Assembly: GCF_034676705.1 (NCBI RefSeq)
Contig: NZ_JAUCBS010000013.1
Coordinates: forward strand, 2,398,501-2,462,500
Origin: Gemmobacter sp.
GTDB taxonomy: Bacteria > Pseudomonadota > Alphaproteobacteria > Rhodobacterales > Rhodobacteraceae
DNA: 64,000 nt
Direction: 5' to 3'
Below, in pieces: positions 56,576-64,000 of this stretch; position 1 is the first letter of the stretch; each line of letters starts with the position of its first letter. The position numbers were made by a program, and so were the translations under genes. Under the pieces are notes generated by a model. It saw nothing but the letters and a program-made list of their open reading frames with translations, was not told where the DNA came from and did no database searches.

Positions 56576-58038
56576 TACCCCTCGCGCGTGGCGATCAGGC
56601 GGTTGATGGCGCGCACGCCCCAGCCGGTGGCGCCCTTGGGGGCAAAGGCGGTGTCCGATTTGGTCAGCGCGGTGCCGGCGATATCCAGGTGGATCCAGGG
56701 CATCTCCGGTTTCACGAAGCGTTGCAGGAAGCAGGCCGCCACGATGGACCCGGCATCGCGGGCGCCGGTGGAATTGCGGATATCGGCGATGTCGGATTTC
56801 AGCTTGGCATCGTAAGCCTCGCCCAGCGGCAGGCGCCAGGCACCTTCGCCTTCGGCCCTGGCGGCTTTCAGGAATTCGTCGCAGAACGCATCGTGGTTGG
56901 AAAACACGCCGGTGTTTTCATGCCCCAGCGCGATGATCACCGCGCCGGTCAGCGTGGCCAGGTCGATGATCCCCGACGGCTTGAAGCGTTCCTGCGCATA
57001 CCACAGCACATCGGCCAGCACGAGGCGCCCTTCGGCATCGGTATTGGTGACCTGGATCGTGTCGCCCTTCATCGAGGTGACCACGTCGCCCGGTCGCTGC
57101 GCGCGGCCCGAGGGCATGTTTTCCACCAGCCCGACCAGCCCGACCACATTCGCGCGCGCCTTGCGCAGGGCCAGCGTGCGCATGACCCCGGCCACGACGG
57201 CGGCGCCGCCCATGTCCATGGTCATATCCTCCATCCCCGCCGCCGGTTTCAGCGAGATGCCGCCGGAATCGAAGCAGACCCCCTTGCCGACCAGCGCCAG
57301 CGGCGCTTCGTCCCGGCCGCCCTGCCAGCGCATGACCACCACCTTGGAGGGGCTTTCCGACCCCATGCCCACGGCCAGCAGCGTGTGCATGCCCAGCTTT
57401 TCCAGCGCGCCTTCTTCGAGGATCTCGATATCCAGACCCAGTTCCTGCATGGCGGCAAGCCGGGCGGCGAAATCATGCGTGGTCAGGATGTTCGAGGGTT
57501 CGGACACCAGGTCGCGGGTAAAGAACACGCCTTCGGCGACGGCCGCCATCGGGCCGGCCTTGGCCGCGACCGCCTCGGGGTTCGACACCATCATGCGCAC
57601 GGCGCCCCAGGGTTTGGCCGGTTCGGACTTGCGTTCGGCAAAGCGGTAGGCGCGCAGCGCAAGGCCAAAGGCCACCTCGTGCGCCCGGGCGATGCCGGCG
57701 GCCAGCACCAGCGCATCGCCTTCGCCCAGCCGGGCGCCGATGGTGGCGCCGGCCTTGCGCGCGGTGGGCAGATCGGCGCGGGCATCCAGTTTCACCAGCT
57801 GCACCGCCTCGGCGGCGATGCCGGCGGGCCAGGGCAGATCCATGCCTTCGCCGGGTTTCAGCCGGGCAAAGGCGGGCGAGGCCACGGCGCGGCCCACGGC
57901 CCCCCTGGTCAGCCGCGACAGCTGCCGGGCCAGCGCGCCGCGCAGTTCGGGCCCCGTCAGCAGGACGATGCGGCCGGCGTGGCCGGCCAGCGGTTCGGCA
58001 TCGGCGGGCAGGAACTGGATGGCGACGGGGCTGTTCAT
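56575..58038 (-). CDS. pepA: Leucyl aminopeptidase
   Basis: The 487-residue M17 metallopeptidase removes N-terminal residues from peptides in the cytoplasm. The C-terminal catalytic domain has LVGKGVCFDSGGISLKPAAG, MEDMTMDMGGAAVVAGVM, VENMPSGRAQRPGDVV and the signature NTDAEGRLVLADVLWYAQE, holding the two-metal ligands and the bicarbonate arginine. The length is typical. It is divergent from the lptFGD operon, as in many alphaproteobacteria. Confidence 0.96.
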   Translation of the reverse strand: MNSPVAIQFLPADAEPLAGHAGRIVLLTGPELRGALARQLSRLTRGAVGRAVASPAFARLKPGEGMDLPWPAGIAAEAVQLVKLDARADLPTARKAGATIGARLGEGDALVLAAGIARAHEVAFGLALRAYRFAERKSEPAKPWGAVRMMVSNPEAVAAKAGPMAAVAEGVFFTRDLVSEPSNILTTHDFAARLAAMQELGLDIEILEEGALEKLGMHTLLAVGMGSESPSKVVVMRWQGGRDEAPLALVGKGVCFDSGGISLKPAAGMEDMTMDMGGAAVVAGVMRTLALRKARANVVGLVGLVENMPSGRAQRPGDVVTSMKGDTIQVTNTDAEGRLVLADVLWYAQERFKPSGIIDLATLTGAVIIALGHENTGVFSNHDAFCDEFLKAARAEGEGAWRLPLGEAYDAKLKSDIADIRNSTGARDAGSIVAACFLQRFVKPEMPWIHLDIAGTALTKSDTAFAPKGATGWGVRAINRLIATREG

Positions 58039-58177
58039 GGTGGTCTCCCTGAAACTCGGGCCAAAGCCTAGCCGCGCGCCGCGCCCTTGGCCAGAGGGCG
58101 CCGACGCGACGAATCCGGGTTTTCGCAGGCGGGTTTCCGGTCTAGGACAGGGCCGTTCGCTACCCGGGGGAAACGGC

Positions 58178-59302
58178 TTGCTGTCGCGATTCGACAGATA
58201 CCTGCTGTCGCAACTGCTGATGCTGTTCGGCTTCTTCTCGCTTGTGCTGGTGGCAGTCTATTGGGTCAACCGCGCCGTATCGCTGTTCGATCAGCTGATC
58301 GGCGATGGCCAGACCGCGCTGGTATTCCTGGAACTGACGGCGCTGTCCCTGCCCAATGTGATCCGCATGGTGGTGCCGGTGGCGGCCTTTGCCGCCTCGG
58401 CCTATGTGACGAACCGGCTCAGCACGGAATCCGAACTGGTGGTGATGCAGGCGACCGGGTTTTCCGCCTTTCGGCTGGCGCGGCCGGTGCTGGCATTCGG
58501 GCTGATCGTGGCCGCCATGATGGCGGTTCTGGTGCATGTGCTGGTGCCCGCCAGCCGGGTGACGCTGGATGCCCGGCAAGCGGCGATTGCGGAAAACGTC
58601 ACCGCGCGGTTCCTGCGGGCAGGCGAATTCCAGTTCCCCGCCGATGGCGTCAGCTTCTATATCCGCGAAATCACCGAGTTGGGCGAGCTGCGCGACATCT
58701 TCCTGTCGGATGGCCGGTCGTCCACCAGCCGCACCAGCTATACCGCCAGGCGCGCGCTGCTGGCGCGGTCGGACAGCGGGCCGAAGCTGGTGCTGTTCGA
58801 GGGCATGGCGCAGACCCTGACGCTGGACGAGCAGCGGCTGGCGGTGACGCGGTTCGAGAATTTCACCTATGACCTGGGCGCGATCCTGTCGCCATCGGCC
58901 TTGGGGATCCGGGACGAGGCGTCGCTGACCACCCCGGCCCTGCTGCGCGCGGGCGCGGCGGAACAGGCGCTGACCGGACAGTCGCGCGCGCTGCTGCTGT
59001 ACGAGGGGCACAACCGGCTGGCCCAGCCGTTCCTGGCCACGGTGGCCGCGCTGATCGGGTTTTCGGCGCTGATGGTCGGCGCCTTCAGCCGGTTCGGGCT
59101 GTGGAAACAGCTGCTGGGCGGATCCGTCGGGCTGGTGGTGGTGCAGATGGTGGCGAACAGCGCCGAAACGCTGGGCGTGCGGGACGAACGGTTGTGGCCG
59201 CTGGTCTGGGCCGCGCCGCTGGTGGGGGCGGCGCTGACGCTGTTCCTGCTGTGGCTGTCGCAGCGCCCGCACGGGCTGTTCCGGCGCAGGGGGGCGGCAT
59301 GA
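58178..59302 (+). CDS. lptF: LPS export permease LptF
   Basis: The 374-residue inner-membrane subunit of the LptB2FG transporter extracts lipopolysaccharide from the inner membrane. It starts LLSRFDRYLLSQLLMLFGFF (first residue read as Met), with three N-terminal helices (FSLVLVAVYWVNRAV, VIRMVVPVAAFAAS, LARPVLAFGLIVAAMMAVL), a periplasmic beta-jellyroll (about 125-265) and three C-terminal helices. The start is TTG at 58178 with GGGGGA just upstream; no in-frame ATG lies near enough. It is first in the lptF-lptG-lptD order, overlapping lptG by four bases. Confidence 0.9.
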   Translation: MLSRFDRYLLSQLLMLFGFFSLVLVAVYWVNRAVSLFDQLIGDGQTALVFLELTALSLPNVIRMVVPVAAFAASAYVTNRLSTESELVVMQATGFSAFRLARPVLAFGLIVAAMMAVLVHVLVPASRVTLDARQAAIAENVTARFLRAGEFQFPADGVSFYIREITELGELRDIFLSDGRSSTSRTSYTARRALLARSDSGPKLVLFEGMAQTLTLDEQRLAVTRFENFTYDLGAILSPSALGIRDEASLTTPALLRAGAAEQALTGQSRALLLYEGHNRLAQPFLATVAALIGFSALMVGAFSRFGLWKQLLGGSVGLVVVQMVANSAETLGVRDERLWPLVWAAPLVGAALTLFLLWLSQRPHGLFRRRGAA

Positions 59303-60399
59303 AGCTGGGGCTGTATCTGGCGCGGCGGTTCCTGCTGTCGGTCGCCATCGTGGCGGGGGTGTTCGCAGGGATCCTGCTGCTGATCGACATGGTGGAACAG
59401 ATCCGGCGGTTTTCCGGCAACCCGGACGTGGGTCTGGGGCTGGCGCTGCAAATCTCGGCGCTGAACCTGCCGGCGGGGCTGTATCGCATCCTGCCGCTGG
59501 TGGTGATGCTGGGCGCGGTGGCGATGTTCCTGGCGCTGGCGCGGTCGTCGGAACTGGTGGTGATCCGCGCCGCCGGCCGGTCTGCCATCCGGGCGCTGGT
59601 GGCGCCTGCGGTGGCGGCGATCGTGCTGGGGGTGGCGGCGGTGGGGCTGCTGAACCCGATGGTGGCGGCGACGGCGCGGGTGGCCGATGATCTGGCCGCC
59701 TCGCTGGCGCGCACCGGCGGCCAGTCGGTGCTGTCGCTGAGCCAGGAGGGGCTGTGGCTGCGCCAGGGCAGCGCCGAGGGGCAGACGGTGATCCGCGCCG
59801 CCCGCGCCAATCTGGACGGCACGCATCTGTTCGGCGTCACCTTCCTGACCTTTGCCCCCGATGGCCAGCCGGTGTCCCGGATCGAGGCCGACGAGGCCGT
59901 GCTGACCCCCGGCGCCTGGACGCTGAACCGCATCAAGGAATGGCCGCTGGCCACCGCCAATCCCGAAACCTCGGCCACCCGCACCGACAGCCGCAGCCTG
60001 CCCACCGACCTGACCGCCGACCGCATCCGCGAAAGTTTCTCGGCCCCCGACGCAGTGGCGATCTGGGATCTGCCGGCCTTCATCGCCGGGCTGGAACGCG
60101 CAGGCTTTTCGGCGCAAAAGCACCGGGTCTGGCTGCAGCGGGAACTGGCGCTGCCGTTGACCCTTGCGGCCATGGTGCTGCTTGCGGCAGGATTCACGAT
60201 GCGGCATGTCCGGTTCGGCCGGTCGGGCACGATGGTTCTGATGGCGGTTCTGGCGGGGTTCGCGATGTTCTTCCTGCGCAACTTCGCGCAAGTCCTTGGC
60301 GAAAATGGGCAAATCCCGGTGGCCCTGGCCGCCTGGGCGCCGCCTGCCGTGGCGCTGATGGCATCGCTTGGCCTGTTGCTGCACCTGGAGGACGGCTGA
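59299..60399 (+). CDS. lptG: LPS export permease LptG
   Basis: The 366-residue partner of LptF in the inner-membrane LPS transporter starts MKLGLYLARRFLLSVAIVAG and has three N-terminal helices, a periplasmic domain (about 130-265) and three C-terminal helices (LALPLTLAAMVLLAAGFTM, VLMAVLAGFAMFFLRNFAQVL). The ATGA overlap with lptF and the one-base overlap with lptD indicate strict co-translation. LptB and LptA/C are not in this window. Confidence 0.93.
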   Translation: MKLGLYLARRFLLSVAIVAGVFAGILLLIDMVEQIRRFSGNPDVGLGLALQISALNLPAGLYRILPLVVMLGAVAMFLALARSSELVVIRAAGRSAIRALVAPAVAAIVLGVAAVGLLNPMVAATARVADDLAASLARTGGQSVLSLSQEGLWLRQGSAEGQTVIRAARANLDGTHLFGVTFLTFAPDGQPVSRIEADEAVLTPGAWTLNRIKEWPLATANPETSATRTDSRSLPTDLTADRIRESFSAPDAVAIWDLPAFIAGLERAGFSAQKHRVWLQRELALPLTLAAMVLLAAGFTMRHVRFGRSGTMVLMAVLAGFAMFFLRNFAQVLGENGQIPVALAAWAPPAVALMASLGLLLHLEDG

Positions 60400-62531
60400 T
60401 GCGCACCCGCCCGCTTGCCGCGCTGATTCTGGCGCTGGGGCTGGCCCTGTCCGGCCCGGCCCGTGCCCAGGGTGACAGCCCCGCAACGCTGGTCGCCGAC
60501 CGCGTGCAGATCGCAGGCGACCGCACGCTGGTGGCGCAAGGCAATGTCGAGGTGCTGTATCGCGACACCCGGCTGCGGGCGGCATCCGTCACCTATGACC
60601 GCACGACCGGCGCGCTGGCGATTGCCGGGCCCATCGTGCTGACCGACGACAAGGGCAGCGTCGTGCTGGCCGATGCCGCGCAGCTGTCGGACGATCTGCG
60701 CGACGGCATCCTGACCTCGGCCCGGATGGTGATGGACCGCCAGATGCAGATCGCGGCGGCCGAAATGCAGCGGCTGGGCGGGCGGCATACCGTGCTGTCC
60801 AAGGCCGTCGCCTCGTCCTGCCATGTCTGCGCCGCCAATCCCACACCGCTGTGGGAAATCCGCGCGCGGCGCATCATCCACGACAGCCAGGAACGCCAGA
60901 TCTATTTCGACAATGCGCAGCTGCGCCTTGCCGGGGTGCCGGTGTTCTGGCTGCCGCATCTGCGCATTCCCGACCCCACGCTGGACCGCGCCACCGGCTT
61001 TCTGATGCCGCGTCTGGTCAGCACCTCGCGCCTGGGGACGGGGGTGCAGCTGCCCTATTTCATCCGGCTGGGCCAAAGCCGCGACCTGACGCTGACACCG
61101 TTCCTGGCGTCCAAGGATGTGAAATCGCTGAGCTTCCGCTATCGGCAGGCGTTCCGGGGCGGCGAACTGGCGGTGACGGGCGCGCTTAGCAACGACCGTG
61201 TGGTGGCGGGCCAGCGCGGCTGGCTGGCGACCGAAGGCCGGTTCAACCTGCGCGGCGGGTTCGAGCTGAAATTCGCCGGCGAGATGATCAGCGATCCGGC
61301 CTATTTCCGGGATTATGGCCTGGCAGACAAGGACCGGCTGGACAGTTCGCTGGTGATCAGCCGCACGCGGGTGGACGAACATATCGGCGGGCGGCTGGCC
61401 CATGTGCATTCGATCCGCGCGGGCGACGTGAATGGCGAACTGCCGCAGCTGTCGGCCGATGTCGGCTGGATCCGCCGCCTGGCGATGCCCGGGATCGGCG
61501 GCACCGCCACGCTGGCCTTTGAAAGCCACGCCCATCGCCGGACCTCGGACATCGACGGGATCAAGGGCCGCGATGTGGCACGGGCCACGCTCTCGGCCTT
61601 CTGGCGGCGCGACTGGCTGGGGCCGGCGGGCATTCTGGCCGCGGTCGAGGCGGGCGCGACGATGGATCTGCACCGCATCGCGCAGGATTCGACCTGGTCC
61701 GGCCATGTCACCACCGTGACGCCCGCCGCGCTGGCCGAGCTGCGCTGGCCCTGGGCACGGGTGGACGGGCGCGGCAATTCCGACGTGATCGAACCCGTCG
61801 TCCAGCTGGTCTGGTCGCGGCTGGCGACCGCCAACCATGTCCCGAACGAGGACAGCACGCTGGTGGAATTCGACGAAGGCAACCTGTTCGGCTTTTCCCG
61901 CTTTTCCGGCGCCGACCGGCGCGAAGGCGGCAGCCGCGTGAACGCCGGCCTGCAATGGACCCGCGTCAGCGCCGATGGCTGGAACGTGGTCGCCAGCGCC
62001 GGCCGCGTCTACCGCCTGTCGGGCACCGGCCAGTTCACCGCCGCCTCGGGCCTGGGCGGGCGCACATCGGACTGGGTGACCGCGCTGCATCTGGCGGCGC
62101 CGAACGGCGCGCTGTTCCAGGGCCGCGCGGTGTTCGACAACCGCTTCGACCTTGCCCGCGGCGAAATGCGGCTGGCCGTGCTGCGCGACCGCTACGACCT
62201 GGCCGCCGGCTGGCTGTGGGCCGAGGCCGATGCCGCGGAAAGCCGCCTGACCGATACGTCGGAATGGGTGCTGGACGGGCGGCTGAAACTGGCCAGCGGC
62301 TGGAATGCCCGCGCCTCGACCCGGCATGATTTCCGCGCGCAGCGCACCACGGCAGCCGAACTTGGGCTGGAATTCATCAATGAATGCATGCGGGTGGATC
62401 TGACAGTGAAACGCGCCTTCACATCCTCGACCTCGGTGCAGCCCTCGACCAGCTTCGGCCTGTCGGTGGATCTGCTGGGCTTTGGCAATGCCAGCGCCGG
62501 GGGCACCGCCAGCAAGACCTGCCGCTACTAG
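60399..62531 (+). CDS. lptD: LPS-assembly outer-membrane protein LptD
   Basis: The 710-residue outer-membrane protein inserts lipopolysaccharide into the outer leaflet. It has a signal peptide (1-23, ending ARAQ), an OstA/LptA-like jellyroll at about 28-130 (LVADRVQIAGDRTLVAQGNV, VTYDRTTGALAIAGP), and a C-terminal barrel starting near FWLPHLRIPDPTLDRATGF. Cysteine pairs (SCHVCAA and the C-terminal NECMR, TCRY) could form the interdomain disulfides needed for function. The length is within the alphaproteobacterial range, a little shorter than E. coli LptD. It is followed by surA, its chaperone. Confidence 0.93.
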   Translation: MRTRPLAALILALGLALSGPARAQGDSPATLVADRVQIAGDRTLVAQGNVEVLYRDTRLRAASVTYDRTTGALAIAGPIVLTDDKGSVVLADAAQLSDDLRDGILTSARMVMDRQMQIAAAEMQRLGGRHTVLSKAVASSCHVCAANPTPLWEIRARRIIHDSQERQIYFDNAQLRLAGVPVFWLPHLRIPDPTLDRATGFLMPRLVSTSRLGTGVQLPYFIRLGQSRDLTLTPFLASKDVKSLSFRYRQAFRGGELAVTGALSNDRVVAGQRGWLATEGRFNLRGGFELKFAGEMISDPAYFRDYGLADKDRLDSSLVISRTRVDEHIGGRLAHVHSIRAGDVNGELPQLSADVGWIRRLAMPGIGGTATLAFESHAHRRTSDIDGIKGRDVARATLSAFWRRDWLGPAGILAAVEAGATMDLHRIAQDSTWSGHVTTVTPAALAELRWPWARVDGRGNSDVIEPVVQLVWSRLATANHVPNEDSTLVEFDEGNLFGFSRFSGADRREGGSRVNAGLQWTRVSADGWNVVASAGRVYRLSGTGQFTAASGLGGRTSDWVTALHLAAPNGALFQGRAVFDNRFDLARGEMRLAVLRDRYDLAAGWLWAEADAAESRLTDTSEWVLDGRLKLASGWNARASTRHDFRAQRTTAAELGLEFINECMRVDLTVKRAFTSSTSVQPSTSFGLSVDLLGFGNASAGGTASKTCRY

Positions 62532-62597
62532 GGGCTGGCCTTTTGCGCGCATTTGGCGCAAGTGTTGCTACGACAAGACGGAACGGAAGACGACCCG

Positions 62598-63791
62598 ATG
62601 CGCCAGACCCTCGTTGCCGCCACCGCCCTTCTGGCCGCCATGCTTGCCGTGGCCACGCCCGGGCCTGCCGTTGCCCAAAGCTCGGCCTTTGCGCCCAAGG
62701 TGCTGGTCGATGGCAAGGTCATCACCTTTTACGAATACGAACAGCGCCTGCGCTTCATGACGCTGCTGAACGCCCCCGGCGATCTGCCGAAAGAGGCGGA
62801 AAAGTCGCTGATCGAAGACCGGCTGCGCATGATCGCCGCCGAACGGCTGAAAATCCGCGTCACGCCTGACCAGATCACCGCCGGCATGACCGAATTTGCC
62901 GGCCGGTTCGAAATGCAGCCCGAGGAATTCGTCAGCATCCTGGAACAGAACGGCGTCGCCGGCGCCACCTTCCGCGATTTCGTCCATGCCGGCCTTGCCT
63001 GGCGCGAGGTGGTGCGCGCCAAGTTCGGCCCCACGGCCATGGCCTCGATCTATGAACCCGAGATCGACCGCGCGATGTCGGCCCTGACGCAAAAGGGCAC
63101 CACGCGGGTGCTGCTTTCGGAAATCATCGTGCCGGCCGCCAAGCGCAACCTGGCATCGGAACTGTCGCAGGGGCTGCGCGGCGAAGGCGCCTTTGCCGCC
63201 GCTGCTCGCCAGCATTCGCTGGGCCCGACGGCGGCCGATGGGGGCCGCGTGGGCTGGCGCAACGTGGCGGTGATGCCGCAGGCGGCGATCGGCGCGCTGG
63301 ACGGGCTGGAGGCCGGGCAGGTTTCGCCCCCGGTGCGGCTGCCCGACGGGCGCTATGCCGTTTATCTGCTGCGGCAGGTGGAACTGCGCGAAGCGCTGAC
63401 GCCGCAGACCACGGCGGTGGATTATGCCCGGCTGGTGCTGGCCGGCGCCGGCACCCCGGCGACCGAGGCGACAGTGGCCAGCATCCGGTCGCGTGTGACG
63501 CGCTGCACCGATCTGGAAACCTGGGGCACGGTCAACCGCAGCACGGTGGCGCAACCCTCGGTGCCGCGCGATGTGGCGGCGCGGCTGGCGGCGCTGGATG
63601 AAAACGAGATGCAGATCTACGCCGAAGGCGGCGCGCAGGTGGTGCTGATGCTGTGTTCGCGCCGCGTGGCCGGCGAAGGCGAGCCTGACCGCGATGCGGT
63701 GCGCGGCCGGCTGGTCGACCAGCGCGTGGCCGGCGAGGCGGATTTGTATCTGCAACAGCTGCGCTCCAACGCGCATATCCGCCGGCCGTGA
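62598..63791 (+). CDS. surA: SurA-like periplasmic peptidyl-prolyl isomerase / chaperone
   Basis: The 397-residue exported protein has a signal peptide (about 1-27, ending AVAQ), a SurA N-terminal chaperone domain (DGKVITFYEYEQRLRFMTLL, EKSLIEDRLRMIAAERLKI) and one parvulin domain (about 170-275, TRVLLSEIIVPAAK, DGGRVGWRNVAVMPQ, VRLPDGRYAVYLL). SurA escorts outer-membrane barrels such as LptD, which is encoded just upstream. Only one parvulin domain is clear, against two in E. coli. The start at 62598 begins the signal peptide; an earlier in-frame ATG adds 15 charged residues. Confidence 0.9.
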   Translation: MRQTLVAATALLAAMLAVATPGPAVAQSSAFAPKVLVDGKVITFYEYEQRLRFMTLLNAPGDLPKEAEKSLIEDRLRMIAAERLKIRVTPDQITAGMTEFAGRFEMQPEEFVSILEQNGVAGATFRDFVHAGLAWREVVRAKFGPTAMASIYEPEIDRAMSALTQKGTTRVLLSEIIVPAAKRNLASELSQGLRGEGAFAAAARQHSLGPTAADGGRVGWRNVAVMPQAAIGALDGLEAGQVSPPVRLPDGRYAVYLLRQVELREALTPQTTAVDYARLVLAGAGTPATEATVASIRSRVTRCTDLETWGTVNRSTVAQPSVPRDVAARLAALDENEMQIYAEGGAQVVLMLCSRRVAGEGEPDRDAVRGRLVDQRVAGEADLYLQQLRSNAHIRRP

Positions 63792-63798
63792 CCCGGCG

Positions 63799-64000
63799 AT
63801 GACCGATCGGTTGCCCATCGCCGTCAGCTGCGGCGAACCTGCGGGGATCGGGCCGGAACTGGCCATCCGCGCGCGGGCGGTGCTGGGGCCGCAGTTGCCG
63901 TTCTTCTGGATCGGCGATCCGGCGCATCTGCCGCAGGGCAGCCGCTTTGCCACCATCGACCTGCCTGCGGCGGCGCTGGATGTGCCGGGCGATCTGCTGC
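63799..64000 (+). CDS. pdxA: 4-hydroxythreonine-4-phosphate dehydrogenase (5' part)
   Basis: The first 67 residues are present, MTDRLPIAVSCGEPAGIGPE followed by LAIRARAVLGPQLPFFWIGDP, and carry the PdxA motif G(E/D)PAGIGPE. PdxA makes an intermediate of pyridoxal phosphate in the DXP-dependent route. The gene starts seven bases after surA and continues the conserved surA-pdxA order, commonly followed by ksgA outside this window. The right edge cuts it. Confidence 0.92.
   Translation, partial: MTDRLPIAVSCGEPAGIGPELAIRARAVLGPQLPFFWIGDPAHLPQGSRFATIDLPAAALDVPGDLL

Noticed and set aside
1..64000. CRISPR array, prophage or insertion sequence
   Set aside because: No regularly spaced direct repeats, transposase, integrase with attachment sites or phage structural genes were found.

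Overview
The window is GC-rich bacterial chromosome from an alphaproteobacterium of the order Rhodobacterales (Paracoccaceae type). The evidence is the gene content: phosphatidylcholine synthase, DUF6456 and DUF6477 proteins, a TadE/TadG pilus block, NnrU, DctB/DctD, Hint/RTX surface proteins, and the pepA-lptF-lptG-lptD-surA-pdxA gene order. I see no phage, insertion sequence or CRISPR array. Genes are dense and mostly housekeeping or metabolic, with short intergenic spaces. No search could be run, so family names rest on recognising the translated sequence.

Layout. 1-1.4 kb: a partial DUF1304 gene, a META-domain protein and a tRNA-Leu(UAA) gene interrupted by a group I intron. 1.4-8.5 kb: LysR regulator, glutaryl-CoA dehydrogenase, a fused 2-oxo acid dehydrogenase E1, a FabD-like acyltransferase and a frameshifted saccharopine-dehydrogenase-like gene, together suggesting lysine or 2-oxo acid degradation. 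8.5-17 kb: P450 with a membrane hydrolase, ccdA, ribonuclease E and an RTX protein. 17-26 kb: DctD/DctB (DctD has lost the sigma-54 contact motif), purQ, a glycosyltransferase, glyoxalase I, and a lipoprotein paired with a Slam-type outer-membrane exporter. 26-38 kb: thyX, a TetR regulator with a palindromic operator, priA, pcs, xerC, transaldolase and pirin. 38-41 kb: TadE/TadG pilus genes. 41-49 kb: glutamate dehydrogenase, pyrC, a FAD oxidoreductase, a LuxR solo, tsf and rpsB. 49-54 kb: a Hint/RTX protein, a quinone oxidoreductase, a hydratase and NnrU. 54-64 kb: sodB, rpe, holC, pepA and the LPS-export operon lptF-lptG-lptD-surA-pdxA, which runs off the right edge.

The least expected signals are non-coding. 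A short element with the core GGG(A/T)TATTTG, followed by one of a few tails ending near TGAAAG, occurs about 17 times between genes. Many copies sit behind a GC-rich hairpin whose stem changes between copies while pairing is kept. Four loci carry two copies head to head, giving long hairpins. A separate array of five consecutive palindromes lies between the transaldolase and pirin genes. The group I intron and the Slam-lipoprotein pair are the two most distinct biological systems seen.
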